In this document: positions 37,411-48,830 of the stretch, piece by piece
How the letters are laid out: every line of letters starts with the position of its first letter
Numbering within the stretch: the stretch's first letter is position 1
Assembly: GCA_034509425.1 (NCBI GenBank)
Contig: JAVTVJ010000011.1
Span: forward strand, 7,013,501-7,077,500
Source: Eopsaltria australis
Lineage: Eukaryota; Chordata; Aves; Passeriformes; Petroicidae
DNA length: 64,000 nucleotides
Direction: 5' to 3'
The notes under the pieces: model-generated
Told to the model about the DNA's origin: nothing
Database searches by the model: none
The model's input: only the letters and a program-made list of their open reading frames with translations
Program-made: the position numbers and the translations under genes

Positions 37411-40400
37411 CTGTCCTTAGAGGATCAACTTTCTCATTATATCAATGAAATGGGAATACTACCTACTACGCTCTTCAAAACTTGTGTCAGAATGTGGTGG
37501 ACGCTGTAACTTGGACTAAAATTTTACAGCAGAAACAGTTAACCTAGTTATCCCATTTCAATTTGACAGAATCCTCGAGCATTTGGAAGTCAGAGAAACA
37601 GTTTGTCAGATGCAATACATAGGGAGAAGGTACAACAATAATGTTTCCGAAATTTCATTCAGTTCTCACAAAGTCTCTGCTAGAGACAGAGCTAAGATTC
37701 ACCAATTTCTCTTTGAAAGATCCCTGTTTCAGAGGGGATCACTCAAAACCATTGTTAGAATAAAGTGAATAATAGCGTGATGATTCTTAGAAGAGAAAAT
37801 GCAGCAAGATGCCATCAACCTACTACAATCAAAAGGGAACATAATAATGCACACATACATAGATGCATGTAAATTAAAATGCAGCTAGATCTACAAGAAA
37901 CAATCAAAAATTAAAATTTCTTAAAAGAACTAAAATCTTCCACTTGAAGTATTAGATTGCAAAAGTGAGAATGCCTGCCACAAATTCCTTATCAACTATT
38001 TATAAATGCTATTTAAAAAAGCATATATGAGCGCATATATAGATAGCATGCACATTTTTTGTATCTTGAAAGAAAAATCAGGCTTAAGGCTGTATTAACA
38101 CAGGCCAAATTAATCAACAGAAAAGGACAAAAATACAATCTTAACGGATTTTTTGAAATGTTTTAAAGGGATAGAAAAAAGATCTTCACAGTTAAAGGCT
38201 TATTCTGAATTTTTTAAACTTGCAAACAAGCACATTCTCATGGCTCATCATAACTCAAGATTCAAAGTTTATCAGTTACATAAAATCTGGAGAGCTACCA
38301 ACATCCAGACCTTTCTCCAAATGACACTTACCTCATCTGTAATGATCTACTTTCATTTGTTCAGCTAGGTAACTGTCTCATGCTTAGCATCTGCAACATT
38401 AATCCTTGCAGCTGTTCCTAGTGAACCATGTCTTATTCTTCTCAGGCCACTTCTCCAAAATCTCAAGAATACTTTGAATTTTATGTCTACTCTCTGTTGT
38501 GTCAACAGTCCTGTCCCAGAGAAACCATGTTTTCTCTCTATTCCTTCACTGAAATTTTAATAAAATCACTGAGTACTACTAGACTCAATCAGCATATTTC
38601 TGGAATCCCATCCAATATACCCTTTCAAGCTGATAGCAAATGAACAGAAAGTAGTTGATGCATGCAGTTTTCCAAACAGCTACACTTAAGAGCAATCCGT
38701 GTATTTTTGAGAATTATTTAATTTTATGAAAACTGTAAGAGAATTTTGTAACTCCATCTGGACAAGACATCTCCTGGTTTTCCATCAAGTTTTGGTAACA
38801 ATTGCACATACTAAAAATACAATACTTCATGTAGATTAACAAAGCTCACTAGCTCAGCAATCAAATACTTATTTTCAGCACCCTTATCAGTGCTGTGGAT
38901 TTTTTTCAATCACCTCATCTCAGTGAAGGCTTTTACCATTTTGCCTACAAGGTAAGCATTCAGCAAGGCTTCAAAAACACAATTCAGATGTCCTGATATT
39001 CTACAATATTGCACAGAACATCTCCAATAGACCACCTCTCCACCATATTTCTGTGATTCATGAGACAAAAAATTAAGATGCAGTTTTTCCCCAAGTTGAT
39101 TCTGTATCAACCCTGAAACTTGAGGCTGCATTGAAAAACCTTGTCTCAAAATACTTTTGTGAAGACAATGATGGACAGACTGCATGGACAGGAACGACTG
39201 TATACTTTGATGCCTAAGGAGTTAACACCAACCAAGCACTTGCTTTATTTAAAATCCAACATTAAAACTTCAAAGACCTATTCTGGATATATAAAGTTTC
39301 AAATTAAAATGCACTATGTGTTTCACAGCAAAAAAGCCTATGAAGATGAAATGGATGCTTTATATAAAATATTTACATAGATAGAACATAAAAAATGTAC
39401 CATAGTTGGTAACCTTTATGACTTGGGGAACCATGTATTTACATATCTTTATCCTCGCATGTGCGTATGTGTGTGTTGTGTATATATTTTTAACAGTTGA
39501 CAGCTGTTTTAGAGCATACAGAGATGCCAAGCTGAATGAGGGTCTTGATTACTTCAAGATTAGCTATCTAAAGTTTCTATTCATTTTAAGTGTTGTTAGT
39601 GCGAAGAGTCATTAGTCACTTCCTTGTCTCATAGAACATCAGCATACATTTACATTGTTAATGAACATTTGGGGTAAATGAATTAATGGCACTTTTAAAC
39701 ATCAATTCAGTCCTAATAACTTTGTATGTCATAGAAATGTTAAGGTTGGGATAAAAATGAGAAACCTTTTCAGTCAAGGTAACTAATCGCTTCTGGGCAC
39801 AATAAAGGGTAAAATTAACTTACAGTGGTTTTTTAACAGGGTGAAAATTTTGCATTTTCTTGAAACAGAGTTGAGAGAATTACCAATTTTTTTTAAAAAG
39901 AAAACAGAAATCAGAAGAAAATGTTTATCTTTTTCTTGACTGGGGTAGACTTGAAGCAAGCTGGTTTTCCTCTTGAAAATGGTTATTATTTTAGGTTATT
40001 TAAAAAAAAAGATTATATCCAAGTTTCTAAAAATATGTACAAAAATGCATTTAGTTTATCAGGCTAAAATGGTTTCATATTGTTAAGATGTCAAATATAA
40101 TAGAAGAGAAACACTGACCTAGAAAAGCTATTCCATTTAATCGTCAGGTTTTAAAATACTTTTCCCGTGATGTATATTGTCATTTTCAAACATTAAAGAA
40201 GCTTTATAAACCAATGAAGAAATAGTGAAAAAATTAACTCAAAGGGACAATATATTTTGAAGCAAAACATCAGCTTCTTCTAAACTGAAGTAATAAACCT
40301 GACTGAGCAAAACCTGACATAGCTTTTAAATAAGCATTGGTAAACAGAAGATTTATAGACAGATACACCCACACAGAGTAGTGGATCTGAGTGAGGGACT

Positions 40401-40880
40401 TAGAAAATGTGACAAAGTTGTTTCAACCCTGTAATTTAAAATAAATTTTTTATTTTGCCCTCCTGGTACATGTGTTCAATGACTGGAAAATTACAGGTAG
40501 TTAAGGTGCCACTGTGTATAACTGAGTTCTTGAGGAATGTTTTCATGACAAGGACGAGCTTTCTCATTAAGCTTATCACTTTCTTCGAACCAACTATACT
40601 GTCACTACTAGCAAATAAGTAGAAGAGATGAGCAAAACAGACAGGCATTGCATTATCCAAGCAGTTTGTTCTCATCGTTCATTATGGTCTTCCAAATACT
40701 GCATTTAACTAATTTACTTCAGATTATGTAGTAATTTCTACCTTTAGAGCCTATTCATTCTATCTCAGCTTTGAGATATTTTTTCAAATAAGAACAAATA
40801 GATTGCTGAGTCAATCAAAAATCAGACTTTTTATTTGCATAATTTTGTCCAAAATAACATACTGAACTTTACTGCAGAAT

Positions 40881-40930
40881 CAAAAGAAAAATGAAAAAAG
40901 AAAGAAAAAAAAGGAAAACAAACAAAAAAC
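40881..40930. repeat. A-rich/purine-rich low-complexity tract
   Basis: Fifty bases of almost only A and G, with interrupted A runs; not attached to any recognisable element. Confidence 0.7.
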
Positions 40931-41271
40931 ATCCTTAAACCCAATGCAGTGTAAGAGTCCATGCTTGAGAAAGTAACATAAAGCCATGCTCCATTTCAAT
41001 ATTCTTACACTGAAATCAGTGTTTGGTTTATGATTAAAAAAGGATGACAGTGCATTAAGCATTTGGCTAATGCTTCTGTCTGTAATTGAAAGTTGACTTT
41101 TTGTGGTTTTCATTAGTGTCAGAGTGTTCTACACATACTCTGTGAAATGTTCTTTAAGTTGCCCTGTTCAACTTCATTGAGCGAATTAAACAAATTATGA
41201 CAGGTACGGTTATCATGACACACTTACATAAGGTATTAACTCTAAAAAAAGTACAGAAATACAAAACTCAC

Positions 41272-41407
41272 CTTCTCCTGGCTTGTTCAAAAAACTCTGT
41301 AAGGGATCAATGCCTATCTCTTGTTCTTCTGTTTGCAAAGGGTGACTAGTTTCAGACGCAGAATGATACATATTGGCAGTAGTAAACTCCAACTGATGAG
41401 TATTTAT
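41272..41407 (-). CDS. Internal coding exon of an unidentified gene (136 nt)
   Basis: The strongest exon in the window. On the minus strand the acceptor is GGTTTTTTTCCTCCAG and the donor is GAGAAG followed by GTGAGTTTTG, both close to consensus. The exon is open for 45 codons, starting in phase 0 at Ile-Asn-Thr-His-Gln and ending in phase 1 after Asn-Lys-Pro-Gly-Glu. The peptide (for example YHSASETSHPLQTEEQEIG, then IDPLQSFLNKPGE) is polar and acidic, with no Cys, no membrane segment and no recognisable domain. It looks like a disordered linker or cytoplasmic region. Its exit phase fits the exon at 12708-12774, which would lie 28.5 kb downstream in the same transcript. I do not recognise the gene. 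Confidence 0.72.
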
Positions 41408-41969
41408 CTGGAGGAAAAAAACCAGAGAAACAAACACTTCAGTATTCCTCTAGCTATTTTTTTGATCACACAAGTCAAGAGTGGAAGTACTTAAAACCTC
41501 CCCTTTATTTTTCAGGCATATCAGCACCGTTAGTAGTCTAATAGCAGAACAACAGTGTTTTCACTTCAACGTTGTAAATGTTGTATTATTTGGAGTCCAA
41601 AAGAATTGTTACAGTAGGTACAAGTATCACACTGCAAGTAAAATCCAAGTGTGGTTTTGACAGACTGTAAAACAGGGCAAGAGCCTCTTTCCTTCCTTTT
41701 CCTAGTTTTCTCTACTCATCTTTTAGTTCGATTCCAAGGAGAACTGATGCTAGTTCTTGGGCATGATGAAGATTATAGAGCAAAACTAAGGAAAGACCAT
41801 CATCATCACTCTTCTGGACCCAAGACCACTCATCTCAGAAAATCTTCCTTTTAACTACTTCTTTTTCAGAAATCATAGGTCAAGTATAAGATATCAGCAA
41901 GAATGGGTTAATACTGACTAGCATGATAGCTGAATTTGGTTTTATCAAGATTTATATTCACTTTTGGCT
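41408..41969. other. Intronic non-coding sequence
   Basis: Upstream intron (minus strand) of the 41.3-kb exon. The frame at 41651-41854 (plus) has no support. Confidence 0.55.
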
Positions 41970-42448
41970 TGGTTCTGGCCAGAACAGGGTTTTGCAGTAG
42001 CCAGGAGGTGGCATGGCCAGGGACCAGAGGTTATTCTGTATCACGTAATGTCACTACCAGGGCAGGGAGAAGGGAGTCTCTTCCAGGAAGAAGGTTTTTT
42101 TTCTGATCAAGTAACTGTGACAGAGAGAGTGGTTGGGTAATGCTGACTCTGAGCGTGAGGGAGCAGTTAGTTATCAGCTGTTGTTGGGGTTTCCGAAGTG
42201 AGCAAGAATGTTCCTTTTCTTGTACACTCTGTCATTAGTGTTGTTGCTGTTACTGTTTGTTTTTCTTATCTCATCGCTGTTTCCAGTAACTTGTTCTTAT
42301 CTCAACCTGTGATCTTTACCTTTTGTGCCTCCAGTTCTCCTCTCCATCCTGCTGCAGGGAAGAGGGAGTCAGCAAGCGAGCTGTGTGTGGCATGCAGTGG
42401 TTTCAGTGGGAAAACTAAACTGGAGAATACCATTCCTAAACCGTGACA
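41970..42448 (+). mobile_element. Second ERVL-like solo LTR, diverged, sense orientation
   Basis: It starts near TGGTTCTGGCCAGAACAGGG and ends near AAACCGTGACA. Inside, AGTAGCCAGGAGGTGGCATGG is followed by ATTCTGTATCACGTAATGTCA. Later come the TTCTTATCTCAACCTGTGATC block (the usual R/U5 part) and GAGTCAGCAAGCGAGCTGTG near the 3' end. All occur in the order I remember for a widespread avian ERVL LTR. No exact target duplication is visible, only a GCTT match that would shift the left end by one base, so the limits are approximate and the copy is older than the one at 2 kb. There is no internal region. The 82-codon frame at 42198-42446 is LTR sequence. Confidence 0.8.
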
Positions 42449-45400
42449 GCTTTCTACAAAGATGATGCTAAGGAAGCATTTTAAGAAACATAATCAACTA
42501 GCTGGTGAACATTTACAAAGATGTCTTCCAAAAATGAAGGCCAAAAGGGAAGTAATGGTAGAACTGAAATCTTAGGAAGTAGGTGATGTGGATTCATCAT
42601 CACAGGCACTCACATCACTATCTAGCAACTGAACAAGAACTATGTTTGAAGTTCATGTGAGGAGTGCTGGAAGCTAATACTGGCTGGAACAAATAAGAGG
42701 ATGCCAATAAAAAGGTGAAAAGCAGATTATGTTATGATCAGCACATAAGAAGGAGAAATGACCTTTCCAGTGCATTAACAGTGCAAGAGTACATTTGTCA
42801 AGACTGCATTTTAGTCACTGCACAGCAATTTATTAACTTGCAACACAAAAAAACCCAAGCCAGATAAATAGGTCTGATTTGCCTAAGCACACTAAGTAGC
42901 TACCTACGACTGCCAGATGAGTTTTAAGTATCACCTACTTTAACTGCTTTGTTTACAAGTATCATAACTTTCTAACAGCAAGAAGATTATATTTAGAAAG
43001 AAATATAAAAAGAGATAGAGAAAGAGGTATGCACCTACACTTTCAGGACTAGCATACTAACAAATTTGAAATCACTTCCATTATGCTTTTCCTTTGGTTC
43101 CTAGAAGGTATGGCATTGAGCACGTAAGGCTTTATACCTTAAGTTTTCTGTCAATAAATGAAGGGGAACTGGGATTCCTAAGACCTTTTTATATTCTACA
43201 TCTTCTTAATTTTCCTACTAAGTTATGTGCAAGAAAAAAAAAAAAACCCTAAATAATAAACTAAGTTGAGCCACTATTAGGCAATTCCTTGAAACCAGTG
43301 CACCCAGGCTGTTTTCAAAAGGATGCTCTCTCAGCTGTATTCCCTGAGGGTTTTACCCTTTATTTGCCCTGGCACCTGTGTTACTGTGCTGACATGATCA
43401 CACTATCTCTCACTTCTGTTTAGCTAGAAGAGAACTTCTGAGGGTCTTAGGAACAAGGAGCCAGGAACTGAGGGAAGGCAGGACTTGAGCAGTGGTACAC
43501 CTTTATGTCCAATTATTTCAATCATACAATCATATGGCAAAACACACCACTAAAACACAGAATTGCCTTGAACAACTCTATACTAGGCTCAACAAAATGT
43601 GCTATGAATGTATGTAGACCTCATGTGCTTCCTATGTAATTTTAAAACTATAATAATAAAAACTGCATGAATGGTATTTTGAAGAAAAATATTTACAAAC
43701 TTGCTAGCCCCTTAAATAATGTTTACCTGGAGGATTATGGCTACAAAAAAAATAGAGATGTTTATAAATACTTGATATATTAAATAAATAAAAGAAAAAC
43801 TTAAAAATAATTTATTTAAAAAAAGAAAACACAATCCTCAACCAACTTTGCAGAAGTAATTTTTCTCCTGCTGGAATTTTAGTTGCTGATCTTGTTCCTT
43901 TTGCTATATTGTTGTAAATATCTTTCTACCAATCCATTGATTTTGTCTTCACCAAAATTAGAAGCTTATTTCAAGCAATACTGCTTAACTTCTTTTTCTT
44001 TATGGTCCTCCAGAGATTGCTACACAATCTGACCAAAGCTGAACCCTGAGTGTCTTTCAAACTGAGAAGTAGGCACAAAATGACCTTACCAGCCATTGCA
44101 GTTTTAGCAGCCACCACTTAATTAAGACACTGTATGTTTCAGACTTATACTGTTTTACATCCATAACATGGTATCAAATTAGCCTTAGTAAGTTTGCTCT
44201 TCTGTGTCCTGCTCTTCTGTATCCACCTTTTTTTAAAAATACTCCCCAAATGCCATACCTTTACAATCTATATGAACCATAATTTACTTTACTGACTGTT
44301 AGAGCAGTTTTAAACAGCTGAATAGATTTACTTTTGATATCCGCACAGTGATTTAATCAGTTACTTGTGTTTGTTTATGGATACATATGGTTAGAGTTGA
44401 AAAAAGTATCACTACCTATTAGTCTTCGCTCCTTAGTCCAAGCAATTTTCTTCACAGTTTTATACTTAAGTTCTTTTCTGCTCTTCTAACAAAGAGCAAA
44501 GAGAACTATTAAACAATTACAATTACACTTGGGATCTTATTCTGAGACAGATTAATTCTTCACAGGTTTGTGGTTGATTTGTAATGGTCTATAACATATT
44601 GTTCATATTAAATAAGATGCAATTTAAAACCGTTCTCAATGTGAAACAATAAAAATGTTATAAAACTCTGAAATTCAATTACTGGATTATAAGACTTGAT
44701 ACTAGCTAACCCTAACATCTCAGTGAAAGCTCAAAGTCACACTTGCACCTATTTGTGCTTTTTTTTTTTAACCACCAAAGATGAAGGGCTAAAGAACTAA
44801 AACACCAGGCATGCTTCCCACAACTGGGAATTCAACTATTCTGTAATATACATGAGAAAATAATTAAGGCTATGTACAAAACATTTATCTAGTCAAGGAA
44901 ATTAGTAGAAACACGAATCCACTCATGAGCCCAAGGAAAAGGCAAACACAGAGACTCTGGCTACTGGCCTTTAGTAAAAGGGAGCCCTCATGTGCCACCA
45001 AGGACAGTGTCATAGGTTTGCTCCTCTCTGACCAACACATGTGGGGTGAATCCAGTCTGCCTTTTGGTGAAGGCAGCTTGTCAGCACATCTGTTCTCAAT
45101 GGTGACCAAAAATTCCTTGAGAGACAGGCTTATGGACTCCAACACAGAACTCCACCAGATATTAAAAGGGCTCTGTGGAGATATCTGCTTAAAGCACATC
45201 ATCCCCTCTCCCATGACCTCCTCCTTATTACATAAGTGACAGAATATCAACCTGTTTTCCTCAGGAAAAATTTAACTGATGTTTACTGACATCTACCTAA
45301 CTAACAATCCCTTTCTACACAGCAGATATAAATGACTTGCTGCATTAGATACCCTGATTTAACATACCCATTCTAACTCAGAGAACTTTCCTTGTTCTCA

Positions 45401-46479
45401 CTGGGTACTTACTGTTAGTGAGTACTTAGTACTTACTTTGAAGTTGCCTGCTTCTTTTTTAGAGGTGAGAAGGTTTATCCACCCACGAGTTTACAAATAT
45501 TTTGCCCTCCCTATTAGCTACGCTAACACATTATGTGATTTCTACCACCTTTAGCCATAAATCAGTCTTATATAATCATGCTTTCATTAGCATTGCCATT
45601 CTTCCTGTATACAAACCTGTGAGCTTGGAATGCTTAAACAAAATTACATTTAAAACATACAAAAACAAAACCCACTTCTCCTCCAGACTGTCAGTGTCAA
45701 CAGCCTCAATTCAGCCATACTTCATCTGCCATTAATACATGTGAGATGTATCTGGCTAGACAGAAATACAAGACAAAGATAAAAGTCTATTTGAGATAAG
45801 TTTCTATCATTAGCTGCCAGTGAAGCACCCGTCACTTTTGGACCAGAGCTGGGCGAAACATTGCAAAAACATGTACACAGAACTGTATAAGGCAGAAGAC
45901 TCATCTGTAATAGGATTATAATAAATGTTAATATAATAAACTGATTATAATCGATGTTCATTAACAAGATGGAAAGCTCAAAATAAAAGCAAAATTTGTT
46001 CCATTGTTTTAGCAGTGAGACTATTCACCCCTATGAGCACAAGTTAAGATTAGCCTAATCTCAAAAGTGTTGATAAATCAGCAATTCATAAACAAAACAT
46101 AGCACAGTTGAACATGAATACCGCACCTTATCACATGTCAAAGAACATTCACTAATGTCTTCACTTACCACAGATACTGAATAAAAATACTCAGTATTCA
46201 ATAAGCAGTTTATGGATGAAAAGTATTGTTTCAAACAAAGTGACTAAATTAGTCCAATTTAAAAAACCTAAACCCACCTAAAATGTTCCCCTTAATCATC
46301 ACTGTTTATATGGACCTTGAAAAATTATTTACTCAAAACACACCAAAACATACGAAAATTAATGTTTCAGAAGTGAAGAGTATTCATATTGTTTGGGCAA
46401 AATTGGAAAATATAATCAGTCTCTGCAAGAGTATTTTGAAGGTGTAACTAAGTAGGTGAAACAGAATTAAGCAACATCC

Positions 46480-46512
46480 ATTTCCCCTTTCTCCCCTTCC
46501 TCCCCTTCCTCC
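46480..46512. repeat. Polypyrimidine tract
   Basis: About 33 bases of only C and T with repeated TTCCCC/CTCCCCTT units; may form a triplex. Confidence 0.75.
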
Positions 46513-48795
46513 AGTGGTAAAATGTAAGGAGAGCAACTGCAGATTTGGGGAAGTACTTCGGATGAGGGCTGAAGAACTGCCCAAGTTACAGCACTTGCCC
46601 ACTCTTGCTCTCTGACATCCTCTTACCTCTAAAATAATCAAGCAACAGAGCAAAACATTTTATGCTTGAAGAAAGGAAAATGAGAACCCACTAACTCTGA
46701 GGATGAAGCTGAACAAAGCTGCTGAATCTTGGATATGCTAAAAATAAAAAAATCAGTTTCCATCAGTACCAGCAAAGCTACCTGAATATGACATTTCTGA
46801 AAACTACTGAAGCGTACCAAAGTATTTAAATAATACTTTGCATTCATTCTATTAGACTGTATCAACCACCTTCTCCAAATTATCTTTGGGCCTTTATTTC
46901 ATGCCATATAGCAAAGTTTACAATTTTAATTACTTAAATTGATGACAAGTAGAGGAAATACTTGTTTAGCTAAGTGATAAATTAGCTGCCCTGTGAAGTC
47001 AAATTGATTAAAACTACCTGACTAAAAGCAAGAGTCTGATGTGGTAATGGTCTTATGCATGTTTTGTTAAGTTTGACAGCACTGTGTTATGAGGGTTCAC
47101 AACTCTGCCCCTCATTTGTGGCTTATGAAGTAATCAAGCATGTTAGAACACAGAAGTGTAGATTTTCCAGAATGTGAAAACATTTAAAAGTAGGTAAGAA
47201 ATTAAATATTTGGAGAACAAACATTCACTGTGTTTATTTAAAGCAATGAAGCACAGATGTCTTCCAAATAATCTAGAAGCAGTCCCAGATCATGGGTTTT
47301 CTTACACTGGCCAAATCAAATTATTCCTCTTGAACCAGGAATTAAAAAAAGGAAACAGCATGCTAACTAGAGGGCCGAGCAGAAGACAGTCCTAAATATG
47401 AACTTTGGCAAATGAGGAAATGAGGACCATTTGATCTGTTTCAAGCTGGATATTTTGCCAGGACATTCATGAATACGTATTTTTTGAAAAATCTTTTATT
47501 ACCTGTAATATTCACTGCTTTCTACTATGCATGAGGAGTGATTTTTACTTTGATCACAGAGACCATCCATCTCACAGCACTGTGATCTTCTGCTCTCCAT
47601 CACTCGAGGCCTTTACTACCACCATCTTCATTTAAATATTGAAGATACTAGTTCCAGTGCCTCCAAGAGAAGAACTGCCAAAAAACACCACCAAACCCAA
47701 ACAACCCTCCTACACACACAGAGCAGCTCAAAACCAGCTAAAATTCCTACTCAGCCACTTCCACAGGTTGCCACCACCCACTGAAGAAACATGCCTAGGG
47801 AAGAACACTTACTAAGTCAGAAGAAAAGTGCACAATTTGACAAACTTTGGATAGCATAAAGCAAGTCTGTTTTCTTTTATAAAATGTATCAGATTATGTA
47901 TCATTAAAATACAATGATGCAAACATAAAAAATGGTCTGACATGGTAGAGCAGATTAACATTAACATCAGCTGGGATCCAAAACAAAACAAGCAAGATCA
48001 TGCCACTGATGGACAGGTTAACAGCCAGTGAGTCTGATGGTCATGAAATGCAATTAATTTTGTCCCATTTAATAACATCTCCTGCATTTTAACTTCTGCC
48101 TGTCTGATCTCTAATACAAAAACAGAGTTACATTGGACTTTAAATAAGTTAATTAAGTATTAAAATCAATCATGTGAAAGTCTTAATATTTAATATTGTT
48201 AGATTGTATATCAAAGTGGTTTTATTATTTATTTACTCCAAACCTTTCCAGAATACTTCATGTGGCAACAGGGAGTCTGTATCTCACAAGATAAATGCAT
48301 TTACAATGCCAAATAAATTATATATAAAAGCATTTGTCTTAATACATGTCATTCAATATTAAATATCACCCATTGGTACCACCCTGAAACCCTAATCCAT
48401 TTTTACCAACCGCACATTTGTATTATTCAAATGTTGTCTATTAAATAGTTGTCTCGAGAGCCACAGTAAAGGAATACATACCTAAGAACAATTATCATAG
48501 GAGCTTTAAAGCACTGTCTACAGTTTTAACCCTACAACTTTCATGTCTTACCAGTACTTAAACATGCAAAGTATATATTCAGTGGTGAATTAAAATGTCA
48601 GGGATAAGAAACAACACAAATAGCCTGGGACCATGGCAATGTATTCTCTCGGTAATTCACATGATAGTTTAAAAAAAAATACATAAACTTTTTCTTAAAT
48701 AAAAACTTCAAATTCCATTGATTTCAAAGATACAACATCTTCCACGCTTTTGTTACCCTTAAATACCTACAGTTATGAGTTCAGCATGGTCTCAC

Positions 48796-48830
48796 AAAAA
48801 ACCCCCAAAAAAACAACAAACAAAAAAGAC
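48796..48830. repeat. A-rich low-complexity tract with C5
   Basis: AAAAAACCCCCAAAAAAAC followed by AACAAACAAAAAAG; simple sequence with no attached element. Confidence 0.7.

Larger units (their letters stand above)
35159..41271. other. Non-coding AT-rich sequence
   Basis: No exon recognised. A good GTAAGTGTC donor on the minus strand at 38.33 kb lacks a usable acceptor, and the frames upstream are closed. Short runs of CA/TG (39455-39490) and an A-rich block (40881-40930) occur. A CR1-like ATGTTAAGGTTGG snippet near 39737 is too short to call. Confidence 0.5.

Noticed and set aside
39725..39790. CR1-like snippet (ATGTTAAGGTTGG)
   Set aside because: Only about 13 matching bases; too short to distinguish from chance.
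42606..42625. 15-nt in-frame splice-like segment on the minus strand near 42.61 kb
   Set aside because: Donor has a T at the last exon base and the acceptor tract is short; too little information to call a microexon.
43727..43740. 14-nt segment between a strong T-rich acceptor and GTAAAC donor, minus strand
   Set aside because: Too short and not a multiple of three; splice-like pairs of this kind are frequent in AT-rich introns.
44885..45250. Overlapping frames open on both strands
   Set aside because: Neither peptide is recognisable and no acceptor/donor pair frames the block; might be an old repeat.
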